Assembly (NCBI GenBank): GCA_963805705.1
Contig: CAWDVH010000005.1
Coordinates: forward strand, 682,001-746,000
DNA length: 64,000 nucleotides
Source: CAWDVH01 sp963805705
GTDB lineage: Bacteria > Actinomycetota > Actinomycetes > Streptosporangiales > Streptosporangiaceae
Reading direction: 5' to 3'
This document shows, piece by piece, positions 7,835 to 16,078 of this stretch (the first letter of the stretch is position 1; the number at the start of each line of letters is the position of its first letter). The notes under the pieces were generated by a model. The model did not search any database, was not told the DNA's origin, and saw only the letters and a program-made list of their open reading frames with translations. The translations under genes were made by a program, and so were the position numbers.

Positions 7835-9043
7835 TTATCCCTGCGGAGTGCCGCCGCCCCGGCTGCGGGCGCGCCCGGCGCGCCCGGCCAGCTCGGCGTA
7901 CAGCTCGGCGGTCTGCGCCGCTATGGTGGCCCAGCTGAATTCGGCGGCCGCCCGCTCGCGTCCCAGCTGGCCCATCGCGGTTGCCCGGGCCGGGTCTCTG
8001 ACCAGGGCGTTGATGGCATCGGCCAGGGCCGCCGGGTCGTCGGGCGGGACGAGCAGGCCGGTCTGGCCGTCCGCGACGACCTCGGGAATCCCACCGACCC
8101 GCGACGCGACGACGGCCGTGCCGCAGGCCATCGCCTCGAGGTTGACGATCCCGAGCGGCTCGTAGAGCGACGGGCAGGCGAACACTGTGGCGTGAGTCAG
8201 GATCTGGATCACCTCGGGCTTGGCCAGCATGCCCGGCACCCAGATCACGCCGGACCGGGTGGTCTGCAGGTGCCGGACGAGCTCGGTGACCTCGGATTCC
8301 AGCTCGGGCGTGTCGGCCTGCCCGGCGCAGAGCACCAGTTGCGCGGCCGGGTCGAGCCGCTGCGCCGCGCGCAGCAGGACGGGCACGCCCTTCTGCCGGG
8401 TAACCCGCCCGACGAAGACGGCCGATGGCCGCCCCGGGTCGATGCCGTAGCGCTCGAGGACGCTGGTTCCGGGATCGGGGGAGTACTGCCGGGTGTCGAT
8501 GCCGTTGCGGATGACCCGCACGCGATCGGCCGCCACGGCCGGGTAGCTGGCCAGGATGTCCGATCGCATGCCACAGGAGACGGCGATGACGGCAGCGGCC
8601 GACTCGACGGACACCCGCTCGCACCAGGAGGACAACGCGTAGCCGCCGCCGAGCTGCTCGGCCTTCCACGGCCGCAGCGGCTCGAGGGAGTGGGCGGTGA
8701 CCACGTGCGGGATCCCGTACAGCACGGAGGCGAGGTGACCCGCCAGGTTGGCGTACCAGGTATGGGAGTGCACCAGGTCCGCGGCGGCGACAGCGGAGGT
8801 CATGGATAGGTCGGTCGAGACCGTCTGCAGGGCGCTGTTGGCTCCCGCGAGCAGGGCCCAGGGCCGGTGCGCGACGGCACCTGGCCGGTCCGCTCCCTGG
8901 CAGTGCACGGTCAGGTCCACCAGGCTGGCCAGCTCACGGGCCAGGTATTCCACGTGAACCCCGGCTCCGCCGTAGACTTCCGGAGGGTATTCCCTGGTCA
9001 GGAGGGCCACGCTCAGCCTGCGATCCGGCCCGCCGACGGTCAC
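7835..9043 (-). CDS. glgM: Alpha-maltose-1-phosphate synthase, actinobacterial GlgA/GlgM type (GT4)
   Basis: 402 residues matching the corynebacterial/mycobacterial glycogen synthase family. It has the N-terminal loop VYGGAGVHVEYLA, the KPEVIQILTHATVFACPSLYEPLGIVN region and the EX7E motif in YEPLGIVNLEAMACG typical of retaining GT4 enzymes. In mycobacteria this enzyme makes maltose 1-phosphate from ADP-glucose and glucose 1-phosphate, feeding the GlgE alpha-glucan route. It starts at a GTG overlapping the glgC stop by 4 bases, so synthesis of ADP-glucose and its use are coupled. Confidence 0.93.
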   Translation of the reverse strand: MTVGGPDRRLSVALLTREYPPEVYGGAGVHVEYLARELASLVDLTVHCQGADRPGAVAHRPWALLAGANSALQTVSTDLSMTSAVAAADLVHSHTWYANLAGHLASVLYGIPHVVTAHSLEPLRPWKAEQLGGGYALSSWCERVSVESAAAVIAVSCGMRSDILASYPAVAADRVRVIRNGIDTRQYSPDPGTSVLERYGIDPGRPSAVFVGRVTRQKGVPVLLRAAQRLDPAAQLVLCAGQADTPELESEVTELVRHLQTTRSGVIWVPGMLAKPEVIQILTHATVFACPSLYEPLGIVNLEAMACGTAVVASRVGGIPEVVADGQTGLLVPPDDPAALADAINALVRDPARATAMGQLGRERAAAEFSWATIAAQTAELYAELAGRAGRARSRGGGTPQG

Positions 9044-10281
9044 GGCGCCACCTTCTGGCCCTTGCCGACCACGGTGATCCCGCCCGCGGACACGACGAAG
9101 CCGCGGTCCCTGTCGTGGTCTTTGTCCACGCCCACGGCCACGCCCTCGGGAACCACGACGTTCTTGTCGAGGATGGCGTCCTGGACGACGGCGTGGCGGC
9201 TGACGCGGGTGTTGTGCAGCAGCACGGCCCGTTCCACCCTGGACCAGCTGTTGATGCGAACGCCCGGCGACAGGACCGAGTCGCGTACCAGCCCCCCCGA
9301 GACGATCACGCCGTTACTGACGACGCTGTTGATCGCGTGCCCCACCCGGTCGCCGGCGTCGTGCACGAACTTGGCCGGCGGCTGTGACGGCACCTGGGTC
9401 AGGATCGGCCAGCGGTCGTTGTACAGGTTGAACACCGGATGCACGGCGCACAGGTCCATGTGAGCCTCGAAGTACGAATCGAGCGTTCCCACGTCCCGCC
9501 AGTACCCGGCGTCGCGCGGGTCCGCGCCGGGCACCGTGTTGTCGAGGAAGTCATAGACCTGGGCGCTCCCCTTGCGCACCAGCATCGGAATGATGTCGCC
9601 GCCGACGTCGTGCCGGCTGCGGTCATCCCCGGCGTCCTCGTGCAGCGCCTCGATGAGAACGTCGGTGGCGAAGACGTAGTTGCCCATGGAGGCGTAGGCC
9701 TGGTCCGGGCGGCCGGGCAGCGACGGCGGGTCTGCGGGCTTCTCCAGGAACGCCTCGACCGTGCGCCCGTCGGCGGCCGTCTGGATGACGCCGAACTCGG
9801 TCGCCTCCAGCCGGGGCACCGGGATGGCGGCCACGGTCACGCCAGCGCCGGAGGCCGCATGCTGGTTAACCATCTGCATGACGTCCATGCGGTACACGTG
9901 ATCGGCCCCGAAGACGACGACGGTATCCGGCCGCTCGTCGTAGATCAGGTTCAGCGACTGGTAGATGGCGTCCGCCGACCCGGTGTACCAGTGCGGGCCG
10001 AGCCGCTGCTGGGCCGGCACCGGCGTGACGTAGTTGCCGAGCAGGCTGCTCATCCGCCAGGTCGTGGTGATGTGCCGGTCCAGGCTGTGGCTCTTGTACT
10101 GGGTCAGGACGCAGATCCGCAGGCACCCCGCGTTGACCAGGTTAGACAGGGCGAAATCCACGAGCCGGTAGAGCCCGCCGAAGGGCACGGCCGGCTTGGC
10201 CCGGTCCGCTGTCAGCGGCGCCAGGCGCTTCCCGGCCCCGCCGGCCAGGACGATACCCAGGATTCGCTGTCCGTCGGCCAT
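9040..10281 (-). CDS. glgC: Glucose-1-phosphate adenylyltransferase
   Basis: 413 residues with the nucleotide-binding signature VLAGGAGKRLAPLTADRAKP and the typical KPAVPFGG..RLVDFALSNLVNAG. It also has YTGSADAIYQSLNLI, VVFGADHVYRMD and a C-terminal left-handed beta-helix (VVSNGVIVSGG, VLLHNTRV). It makes ADP-glucose for glycogen and alpha-glucan synthesis. The ATG at 10281 follows GGAGGG. It is the first gene of a two-gene unit with glgM (4-base overlap). Confidence 0.96.
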   Translation of the reverse strand: MADGQRILGIVLAGGAGKRLAPLTADRAKPAVPFGGLYRLVDFALSNLVNAGCLRICVLTQYKSHSLDRHITTTWRMSSLLGNYVTPVPAQQRLGPHWYTGSADAIYQSLNLIYDERPDTVVVFGADHVYRMDVMQMVNQHAASGAGVTVAAIPVPRLEATEFGVIQTAADGRTVEAFLEKPADPPSLPGRPDQAYASMGNYVFATDVLIEALHEDAGDDRSRHDVGGDIIPMLVRKGSAQVYDFLDNTVPGADPRDAGYWRDVGTLDSYFEAHMDLCAVHPVFNLYNDRWPILTQVPSQPPAKFVHDAGDRVGHAINSVVSNGVIVSGGLVRDSVLSPGVRINSWSRVERAVLLHNTRVSRHAVVQDAILDKNVVVPEGVAVGVDKDHDRDRGFVVSAGGITVVGKGQKVAP

Positions 10282-10661
10282 CTCAACCCTCCTGGAGCTC
10301 GCCTAGTGTGTCCGCCCGCGCTCCCCAGTGTGACCCGTCTGGCCGCTGAAAAGTATGGACCGCAGCCGTCAGCCGGCCGAACTTGCGTTCGCGCCTCCAG
10401 CATGCTGGATTCCAGGTTGCAGATCCCCCCGAAATGCCCGCCGCCAGCTGTCGCTGCAGCCATCGTGGCAGATGACCGCCACGTTCCGCCCGTAACAGCC
10501 CGCGGGCGTGGTCACCTAAAGATCTCTGCCAGGGGATGGCATAACGGAGCGTAGCCAGCTGATCGGGCTAGTCCGCCCGGTGGGGCTGAGGGGAGAGGGC
10601 CGTGACGGGCGGGACGGACCGTCGCCGGCGGGCGGGTTGTGGCTAGCCGGGCGGGTTGTGG
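10282..10661. other. 380-bp gap upstream of glgC
   Basis: Holds the glgC leader and the 3' flank of the DUF4235 gene. The only structure I see is two adjacent copies of a 19-bp unit (10632-10669, GCGGGTTGTGGCTAGCCGG), the second running into the end of the DUF4235 gene. No convincing gene. Confidence 0.6.
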
Positions 10662-10958
10662 CTAGCCGGGTACCTCGCCGGCCGCCAGATCCGTAATCTC
10701 GTCGGGCGAGCTGTTCGTCATGTGGCTCGCGGCGCGCGTCGCGAGCACGCGGGCGACGCCCACGCCTGCCCCGGTGAGCAGCGCCCAGCCGATCGCATCG
10801 CGCAGCGAGACCTGCGGGTCCTCGGGATGCTCGGGCGGCTCCTTGCCGGTGATCCGGCTCCACGCGAGCATGATGGCCTTGCGCGCGAGGAAGGCCGCAG
10901 CCGCGCCGGCTATTCCGGTCACGGCCTTGGTCATGATGTCACCCTGCTTGCCTGCCAT
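10662..10958 (-). CDS. DUF4235 family membrane protein
   Basis: 98 residues: an N-terminal hydrophobic helix with an alanine-rich stretch (VTGIAGAAAAFLARKAIMLA), a short linker with KEPPEHPED, then a second helix (DAIGWALLTGAGVGVARVLA). This pattern and length are those of DUF4235 proteins, small actinobacterial membrane proteins of unknown role. The ATG at 10958 follows GGAGGGG. It belongs to the conserved housekeeping neighbourhood leading to dut. Confidence 0.85.
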   Translation of the reverse strand: MAGKQGDIMTKAVTGIAGAAAAFLARKAIMLAWSRITGKEPPEHPEDPQVSLRDAIGWALLTGAGVGVARVLATRAASHMTNSSPDEITDLAAGEVPG

Positions 10959-11015
10959 GGACGTCCCCTCCTAGTACCAGCCGGCATCATCCCACACCGA
11001 GCGGGCCGCCTGTGC

Positions 11016-11462
11016 TTACGGTCGTGCACTCTCGATCGCGGCGGCCAGCTCGGCCGGGCGCCTGGTGCCGATCAGCCAGTACGGCCGGCCGGAAAACTGC
11101 CCAGTGACCTCGACATATACCGCCCGCTTCAGATAGGGCCTGATCAGCAGGAATGCGGCCGGATCTGCCCTCGGGCCGCGCAGCGCGCGTGCCTGATCCT
11201 CATCGAGGGCGGCCACCTCGCCGGCCTGGCCCAGCGACATCGAGGCAGATCCAGCCCGCAGCTCGCCGCTATTGACCTCAATGGTCGCGCTGCCCCATAC
11301 CAGCAGTGCCGCAGCGCATCCCGCGCCGAGCACCGCGTAGACCGTCACCGCGGCGAGCAGGCTGAAGCCGGCCCAGAGCGTGGTCCCGAACATGGCCACG
11401 CACAGCAGGCCGAGCAGCCACCAGGACGCCGGCGCGCGGAGCCGTTCGCGGTAATTGCGCAT
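11016..11462 (-). CDS. DUF3093 family membrane protein
   Basis: 148 residues from the ATG at 11462; the much longer frame to 11888 runs through the opposite-strand permease gene and is not credible. YRERLRAP, two close membrane helices (SWWLLGLLCVAMFGTTLWA and AVTVYAVLGAGCAAALLVWG) and a C-terminal part ending RPYLKRAVYVEV ... PYWLIGTRRPAELAAAI are typical of DUF3093. This family usually sits beside dUTPase in actinobacteria, as here. Function unknown. Confidence 0.88.
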   Translation of the reverse strand: MRNYRERLRAPASWWLLGLLCVAMFGTTLWAGFSLLAAVTVYAVLGAGCAAALLVWGSATIEVNSGELRAGSASMSLGQAGEVAALDEDQARALRGPRADPAAFLLIRPYLKRAVYVEVTGQFSGRPYWLIGTRRPAELAAAIESARP

Positions 11463-11496
11463 GGTCCCACCGTAGTTGGTTACATGGGGGGCATGA

Positions 11497-12963
11497 ATGC
11501 CCGACGTACGCTGGGCGGCAAGCAGGCGCCCGAGGCTGGCCGCGGGTGGCGGCATGGCGGCAGATAGCGGCCCCGCGGCGGAGCACGGCGTGCCAGCGGG
11601 CGGCACGACGGGGGACAGGGCGACGGGAGACGGCGTGCCAGCGGGCAGCGTGACCGGGGACAGCGTGACCGGAGACAGCGTGACCGGAGACAGCGTGACC
11701 GGAGACAGCGTGGCCGGAGACAGCGTGGCCGGGGATGAGGCCAGCGGGCGAGTGGGAAGGCTCCGGGCCGCCGCGATGAGCCTGCGCCAGCGCGGGCAGC
11801 CCGGCGCCGCCAGTCCGCGCGATGTCCTGCCCGCAGCGTGGTCGGACAGCCCGGCGGCGCCCGCCGCGGCAGCGCCCGCGGCGCCCACGGCGGCGGCGCC
11901 CGATGCGCAGGTCCCGCGCCTGCTCCAGCAGGCGGCGGCCTGGTCATGGCGGCTGCTGCTGGTGGCGGCCGTGATCTACCTGGGCTTCAAGGCGGCCAGT
12001 GCGCTGCGCCTGGTGGTCCTGCCGCTCATCGCGGGACTGCTGCTCACTGCCCTGCTGCAGCCCCTGACGTCGTGGCTGCGGCGGGTTGGCATGCCCCCGC
12101 TCGCGGCCACCTGGTGCACGGTCCTGGCCACGATCGTGTTCTTCGCCGGGCTGGCCACCCTGGCGGCCAACCGGGTCAGCGCGGATTATCCGACCCTGCT
12201 GGCCGAGGCGAATCACACGGTCAAGGAAGTCCAGGCCTATCTGGCCGGGCCGCCTTTCCGCCTCAATGGCGCCAAGCTGGAGAAATACTCCAATCAGGTA
12301 GTCCAATTCCTGGTGCAGCACAAGTCGGACATAGCCGGCTCATTGCTGGTCGGAGGAAGGATCTTCCTTGAGCTGGCGGCGGGCGTCATCCTGACCATCT
12401 TCATCACGTTTTTCCTGCTCAAGGACGGGAGCCAGATCTGGTCTTTCACCGTGAGCGGACTGCGGCCGCAGCCCCGTCGACGGGCCGATAACGCGGGCGC
12501 GGCGGCGTGGCATGCGCTGGTCAACTACGTCCGCGGGACCACGGCGGTAGCGGCGATCCACGCCGTCTTCATCGGGCTCGCGCTCTGGATCCTCGGCGTC
12601 CCGCTGCTCGTGCCGTTCGTGATCCTGGTATTCCTCGCGGCGTTCGTCCCGCTGATCGGGATCCTCGTGGTGGGCGCACTGGCCATTCTGGTGACGCTCG
12701 CCACCAAGGGATGGATAGCAGCGGTGATCCTGGTCGCGGTCTTCCTGGTGGAGAACCAGATAGAGAGCCACCTCCTGCAGCCCCTGGTGGTCGGGCGGAT
12801 CGTCCGCCTGCACCCGCTCGCCATTATCCTGGTGCTGGCCGTCGGCGGGATCGTGGCAGGCATTCCCGGCGCTATAGTCGCGGTGCCCGCGGCAGCCGTG
12901 ATTTTCTATGCCGCGCCGTTCCTGCGGCAGGAGCAGCCGCCCGAGCCGCCAGGTGGTGGCTAG
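11497..12963 (+). CDS. AI-2E family transporter (PerM-like permease)
   Basis: 488 residues from the ATG at 11497, which has a G-run at 11486-11491; the ATG at 11554 is an alternative. The first about 140 residues are low-complexity and include pentapeptide repeats GDSVT encoded by a 15-bp tandem repeat (11650-11739). The rest is a typical AI-2E/PerM protein of about eight helices. It has the paired helices LVVLPLIAGLLLTALLQPLT, a large soluble loop, ILTIFITFFLLKDG, and the C-terminal VENQIESHLLQPLVVGRIVRL signature. The transported solute is unknown. The N-terminal extension is unusual and probably disordered. Confidence 0.85.
   Translation: MPDVRWAASRRPRLAAGGGMAADSGPAAEHGVPAGGTTGDRATGDGVPAGSVTGDSVTGDSVTGDSVTGDSVAGDSVAGDEASGRVGRLRAAAMSLRQRGQPGAASPRDVLPAAWSDSPAAPAAAAPAAPTAAAPDAQVPRLLQQAAAWSWRLLLVAAVIYLGFKAASALRLVVLPLIAGLLLTALLQPLTSWLRRVGMPPLAATWCTVLATIVFFAGLATLAANRVSADYPTLLAEANHTVKEVQAYLAGPPFRLNGAKLEKYSNQVVQFLVQHKSDIAGSLLVGGRIFLELAAGVILTIFITFFLLKDGSQIWSFTVSGLRPQPRRRADNAGAAAWHALVNYVRGTTAVAAIHAVFIGLALWILGVPLLVPFVILVFLAAFVPLIGILVVGALAILVTLATKGWIAAVILVAVFLVENQIESHLLQPLVVGRIVRLHPLAIILVLAVGGIVAGIPGAIVAVPAAAVIFYAAPFLRQEQPPEPPGGG
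11650..11739 (+). repeat. 15-bp in-frame tandem repeat in the permease gene
   Basis: Six units of 15 bases (consensus GTGACCGGAGACAGC, the last two GTGGCC...) encode a pentapeptide repeat in the N-terminal cytosolic extension. Copies are nearly identical at DNA level, pointing to recent slippage. Confidence 0.9.
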
Positions 12964-12978
12964 CGGCCTGAACCGCCC

Positions 12979-13001
12979 GGCCGCCAGGGCAGCAGGCGGC
13001 C
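12979..13001 (+). terminator. Hairpin after the permease gene
   Basis: GGCCGCC and GGCGGCC are separated by 9 bases, 15 bases after the permease stop. A GC-rich stem without a clear T-run, as is common for actinomycete terminators. Confidence 0.4.
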
Positions 13002-13083
13002 TGAGACGCCGGGCAGCGAGCGGGGATCGGTCAGATGCGAGCGAATGGGCGGCGATGGGCGGCGATGAGCAGCGCTGGCGATA

Positions 13084-13101
13084 GGGTCACCACGGTGACC
13101 C
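13084..13101. promoter_or_regulatory. 18-bp perfect palindrome upstream of dut
   Basis: GGGTCACC-AC-GGTGACCC, 25 bases upstream of the dUTPase start. Symmetry and position suggest a repressor or activator site. No regulator gene is adjacent. Confidence 0.5.
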
Positions 13102-13126
13102 GGCATCCGGCGAAGGACGGTGACTC

Positions 13127-13633
13127 ATGCCGCTCATGAACGCCGATCCCGGTCTGGTCCAGGTCCTCATCAAGCGGCTCGATCCTGGCCTCCCGCTACC
13201 CGAGCGCTCCCACCCTGGCGACGCGGGCGCTGACCTGTTCGCCGCGGCCGACGTGGAACTGGCCCCCGGACAGCGGGCCGTCGTGCCGACGGGGATAGCG
13301 ATAGCGCTCCCCGACGGCTACGCCGCATTCGTGCATCCGCGATCCGGGCTCGCCGCGCGCCATGGCGTCACGATCGTCAACGCTCCGGGGACCGTTGATG
13401 CCGGGTACCGTGGCGAGATCAGGGTGACCCTGCTCAATACCGACAGCAGCAGCTCGGTGCGCTTCCAGCGCGGCGACCGGATTGCCCAGCTTGTCGTGCA
13501 GCGGGTAGAGCGCCCGGTCTTTCATGAAGTCGAGACGCTGCCGGGTTCGGCCAGAGGCGACGGCGGCTTCGGGTCGACAGGAGGCCACGCCGCGACGGGC
13601 CTGGCTGGCGGCGAGAACCCGGCCCATAAATAG
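13127..13633 (+). CDS. dut: dUTP diphosphatase
   Basis: 168 residues with all five trimeric dUTPase motifs in order: HPGDAGADL, PRSGLAARHGV, NAPGTVDAGYRGE, RGDRIAQLVV and the C-terminal RGDGGFGSTGGH that closes over the active site. It hydrolyses dUTP to dUMP and pyrophosphate, keeping uracil out of DNA and supplying dTMP synthesis. The tail after motif V (about 16 residues) is slightly longer than usual. The neighbours DUF3093 and DUF3710 are its usual actinobacterial companions. Confidence 0.97.
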   Translation: MPLMNADPGLVQVLIKRLDPGLPLPERSHPGDAGADLFAAADVELAPGQRAVVPTGIAIALPDGYAAFVHPRSGLAARHGVTIVNAPGTVDAGYRGEIRVTLLNTDSSSSVRFQRGDRIAQLVVQRVERPVFHEVETLPGSARGDGGFGSTGGHAATGLAGGENPAHK

Positions 13634-13697
13634 CCAGCTGATGGCAACGAGATTCCGGCCAGGAAGTAATTCCGCAAGGAAGTAAGGAGCGTGCTGG

Positions 13698-14609
13698 GTG
13701 TTCCGACGGCGCCGCCGCGATGACGCGGATCAGCCCGGACCTGACGACAGGGCAGACGAGGGCGAGGCGGACTTCCCTGACGATCAGGAAGACCCGGAGG
13801 ACCCCGAGGACCCTGAGGACCCCGAGGTTCAGGATGACCCGGAGGACCGCCCCGGATCGCGAGGCCAGCGCTCGGCAGGCCGGCCCGGCCAGGCGCGGCA
13901 CGAGACCCGGGTCAACCTCGGTGACCCGGACACCTGGACCAGGTCACAGCGCTCCCCGGCCGACCCGGCCGGCGGCAGTGCCGGCCAGTCATCGGGCCCC
14001 TGGGATGGAGCGGCTGACTATCCTGACCGCGAGCGGATGGACTTCGGCAGCCTGCTGATCCCGGCGACCGAGGGCCTCGACATCCAGATCAACATGGCCG
14101 AGGAGCAGGGCGTCTGGATCGCCATCGTCCGCGGCGAGAGCGGGCTGCAGCTGCAGGCATTCGCCGCGCCCAAGACCAGCGGGCTGTGGGACGAGGTCCG
14201 GCAGGAGATCGCGGAGGAGGTCGCCAGCGCCGGCGGCGACAGCGAGGAAGCGGAGGGGCCGTTCGGCCTGGAGTTGCATGCGCGGGTAAACCCGGCCGCC
14301 GAAGGCGAGCGCCGCCAGCCGCTGCAGCCGGTGCGGTTCATGGGCGTCGACGGCCCGCGCTGGTTCCTGCGCGGAGTGATCAGCGGCCCCGCGGCGGTGC
14401 GCGGCGAACTCGCCGTGCCCTTCGAGGAGGCCTTCGCGGATGTCGTCGTAATTCGCGGCGACCATCCCGCACCGCCCAGGGACCTGCTCGAGATCCGGCT
14501 GCCGGAGGAAGCGCGCCAGGCCCTGGAAGAGCAGATGGCCCAGGACGCTCAGGGCCAGACGCTGCCGAACCCGTTCGAGCGCGGGCCGGAAATCACCGAG
14601 ACCCGGTAG
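13698..14609 (+). CDS. DUF3710 domain protein
   Basis: 303 residues from a GTG at 13698 with AAGGAG 8 bases upstream. The N-terminus is basic (FRRRRRDDADQ), then strongly acidic and repetitive (DPEDPEDPEDPE). From about residue 110 it is the globular DUF3710 domain (DFGSLLIPATEGLDIQI ... EEQGVWIAIVRGESGLQLQA ... GVDGPRWFLRGVISGPAA). DUF3710 follows dut in many actinobacteria; its function is unknown. No membrane segment or signal peptide. It converges on the TrkA pair with a 24-base gap. Confidence 0.9.
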   Translation: MFRRRRRDDADQPGPDDRADEGEADFPDDQEDPEDPEDPEDPEVQDDPEDRPGSRGQRSAGRPGQARHETRVNLGDPDTWTRSQRSPADPAGGSAGQSSGPWDGAADYPDRERMDFGSLLIPATEGLDIQINMAEEQGVWIAIVRGESGLQLQAFAAPKTSGLWDEVRQEIAEEVASAGGDSEEAEGPFGLELHARVNPAAEGERRQPLQPVRFMGVDGPRWFLRGVISGPAAVRGELAVPFEEAFADVVVIRGDHPAPPRDLLEIRLPEEARQALEEQMAQDAQGQTLPNPFERGPEITETR

Positions 14610-14633
14610 CCAGGCCGGGTCACCGCTGGCTGG

Positions 14634-15296
14634 TCACCGCTCGCGGCCGAGCAGGCTCGCCAGCTCGTCTTCCACGTCCTGGCTGGTCACGAACAGCAGC
14701 TCGTCACCTGCTTCCAGGGGATCATCGTTGTTGGGCACGATCACCCGCCCGTCCCGCAGGATGGCGACCAGGGCGGTATCGGCCGGCCACTCGATCGCCC
14801 CGATCCGCTGGCCGGCCAGCGGCGCGTCGGCGGGCATGGTCATCTCGACCAGGCTGGCCTCGCTCTGCCGGAAGGTCATCAGCCGCACCAGATCGCCAAC
14901 GCTGACCGCCTCCTCGACGAGCGCCGACAGCAGGCGCGGCGTGGAAACCGCCACGTCAACGCCCCAGGACTCGTTGAACAGCCACTCGTTGCTCGGATGG
15001 TTGATGCGTGCGACCACCCTGGGGACGCCGTACTCGGTCTTGGCCAGCAGCGACACCACCAGATTGGCCTTGTCGTCGCCAGTGGCGGCGATCACCACGT
15101 TGCAGCGCTCAAGGGAGGCGTCGTCGAGCGCGCTGATCTCGCAGGCATCCGCGAGCAGCCATTCGGCTCGCGGCACGCTGTAGACCTTGATGGACCGCGG
15201 GTTCTTGTCAATCAGCAGGACCTCATGGCCGTTCTCCAGCAGTTCCTTGGCGATGGACCGGCCCACCGCGCCGGCGCCGGCGATGGCCACTCGCAC
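14634..15296 (-). CDS. TrkA-type potassium uptake regulatory subunit (second of pair)
   Basis: 220 residues. The N-terminal Rossmann RCK domain starts MRVAIAGAGAVGRSIAKELLE (GxGxxG) with the acidic LLIDKNP that binds NAD(H). The C-terminal TrkA-C part contains ADAPLAGQRIGAIEWP and GDELLFVTSQ. Such proteins gate Trk/Ktr potassium channels in response to nucleotides. The GTG start overlaps the stop of the upstream trkA copy by one base (TAGTG), so the two are translated together. This corresponds to the CeoC/CeoB arrangement of mycobacteria. Confidence 0.92.
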   Translation of the reverse strand: MRVAIAGAGAVGRSIAKELLENGHEVLLIDKNPRSIKVYSVPRAEWLLADACEISALDDASLERCNVVIAATGDDKANLVVSLLAKTEYGVPRVVARINHPSNEWLFNESWGVDVAVSTPRLLSALVEEAVSVGDLVRLMTFRQSEASLVEMTMPADAPLAGQRIGAIEWPADTALVAILRDGRVIVPNNDDPLEAGDELLFVTSQDVEDELASLLGRER

Positions 15297-15970
15297 TAGT
15301 GGGCCCCCCGCCCTGGCGCGGCCGGGCGGGCGAATACCGCCGCGATCCGCTCAAGGTCCCGCTCGTCAGCGATCACGTGCAGCACATCGCCCTCCTGCAG
15401 GACCGTCCCGGGCCCTGGCAGCGTGGCCTCGCCGAGCCTGGAGATGAAGGCAATGCGGGTCTTGGCTGCTTCTTCCAGCAAGCTTGCCTTCTCGCCCAGC
15501 CAGTCGTCCGAGCATGCCACCTCGGCCAGCACGATCGTGCCCGTCGGGTCACGCCACAGCGGCTCGGCGCCCTCGGGCAGCAGCCTGCGCAGCATCTGGT
15601 CAGCGGTCCACCGCACGGTCGCCACCGTCGGGATGCCGAGCCGCTGGTAGACCTCGGCGCGGCGCGGATCGTAGATCCGCGCCACGACCCGCTGCACGCC
15701 GAAGGACTCGCGGGCCACCCGCGCGGCGATGACATTCGAGTTGTCGCCGCTGCTGACGGCCGCGAACGCGTCCGCTCCCTCGATGCCGGCCTCGACCAGG
15801 ACATCACGGTCAAAGCCGACGCCCGTGACCTTGCCGCCCTTGAATCCGGAGCGCAGCTTGCGGAAGGCCTCGGGGTCCTGGTCGATCACGGCGACCGAGT
15901 GTCCCTGGTCCTCGAGAATGTGGGCGACCGTCGATCCGACGCGCCCGCACCCCATGATGACGATGTGCAC
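15296..15970 (-). CDS. TrkA-type potassium uptake regulatory subunit (first of pair)
   Basis: 224 residues with the RCK nucleotide-binding fold (MHIVIMGCGRVGSTVAHILED, VIDQDPEAFRKL), SSGDNSNVIAARVARE and a TrkA-C domain near the end (LPGPGTVLQEGDVLHVIA). It starts at GTG 15970 after GGAAGGA. It diverges from the RNA methyltransferase gene, again the common actinobacterial order. The channel subunit itself is not in the window. Confidence 0.92.
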   Translation of the reverse strand: MHIVIMGCGRVGSTVAHILEDQGHSVAVIDQDPEAFRKLRSGFKGGKVTGVGFDRDVLVEAGIEGADAFAAVSSGDNSNVIAARVARESFGVQRVVARIYDPRRAEVYQRLGIPTVATVRWTADQMLRRLLPEGAEPLWRDPTGTIVLAEVACSDDWLGEKASLLEEAAKTRIAFISRLGEATLPGPGTVLQEGDVLHVIADERDLERIAAVFARPAAPGRGAH

Positions 15971-16078
15971 TGCTGTCCTTCCGGCGAGAACTGTGCCCGA
16001 TCACGGTATCCTTGCGCTCACATCGGCACTAGACCGGGAGGCACCCCAGGTGCAAGCCCCGGGAACGCCCACGGAAGC

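Noticed and set aside
11463..11888. N-terminal extension of the DUF3093 frame to 290 residues
   Set aside because: It is antisense to the start of the permease gene; the ATG at 11462 gives the normal family length.
15299..16078. Extension of the RNA methyltransferase frame to 703 residues
   Set aside because: Antisense to trkA; the TRAM domain begins just after 16079.
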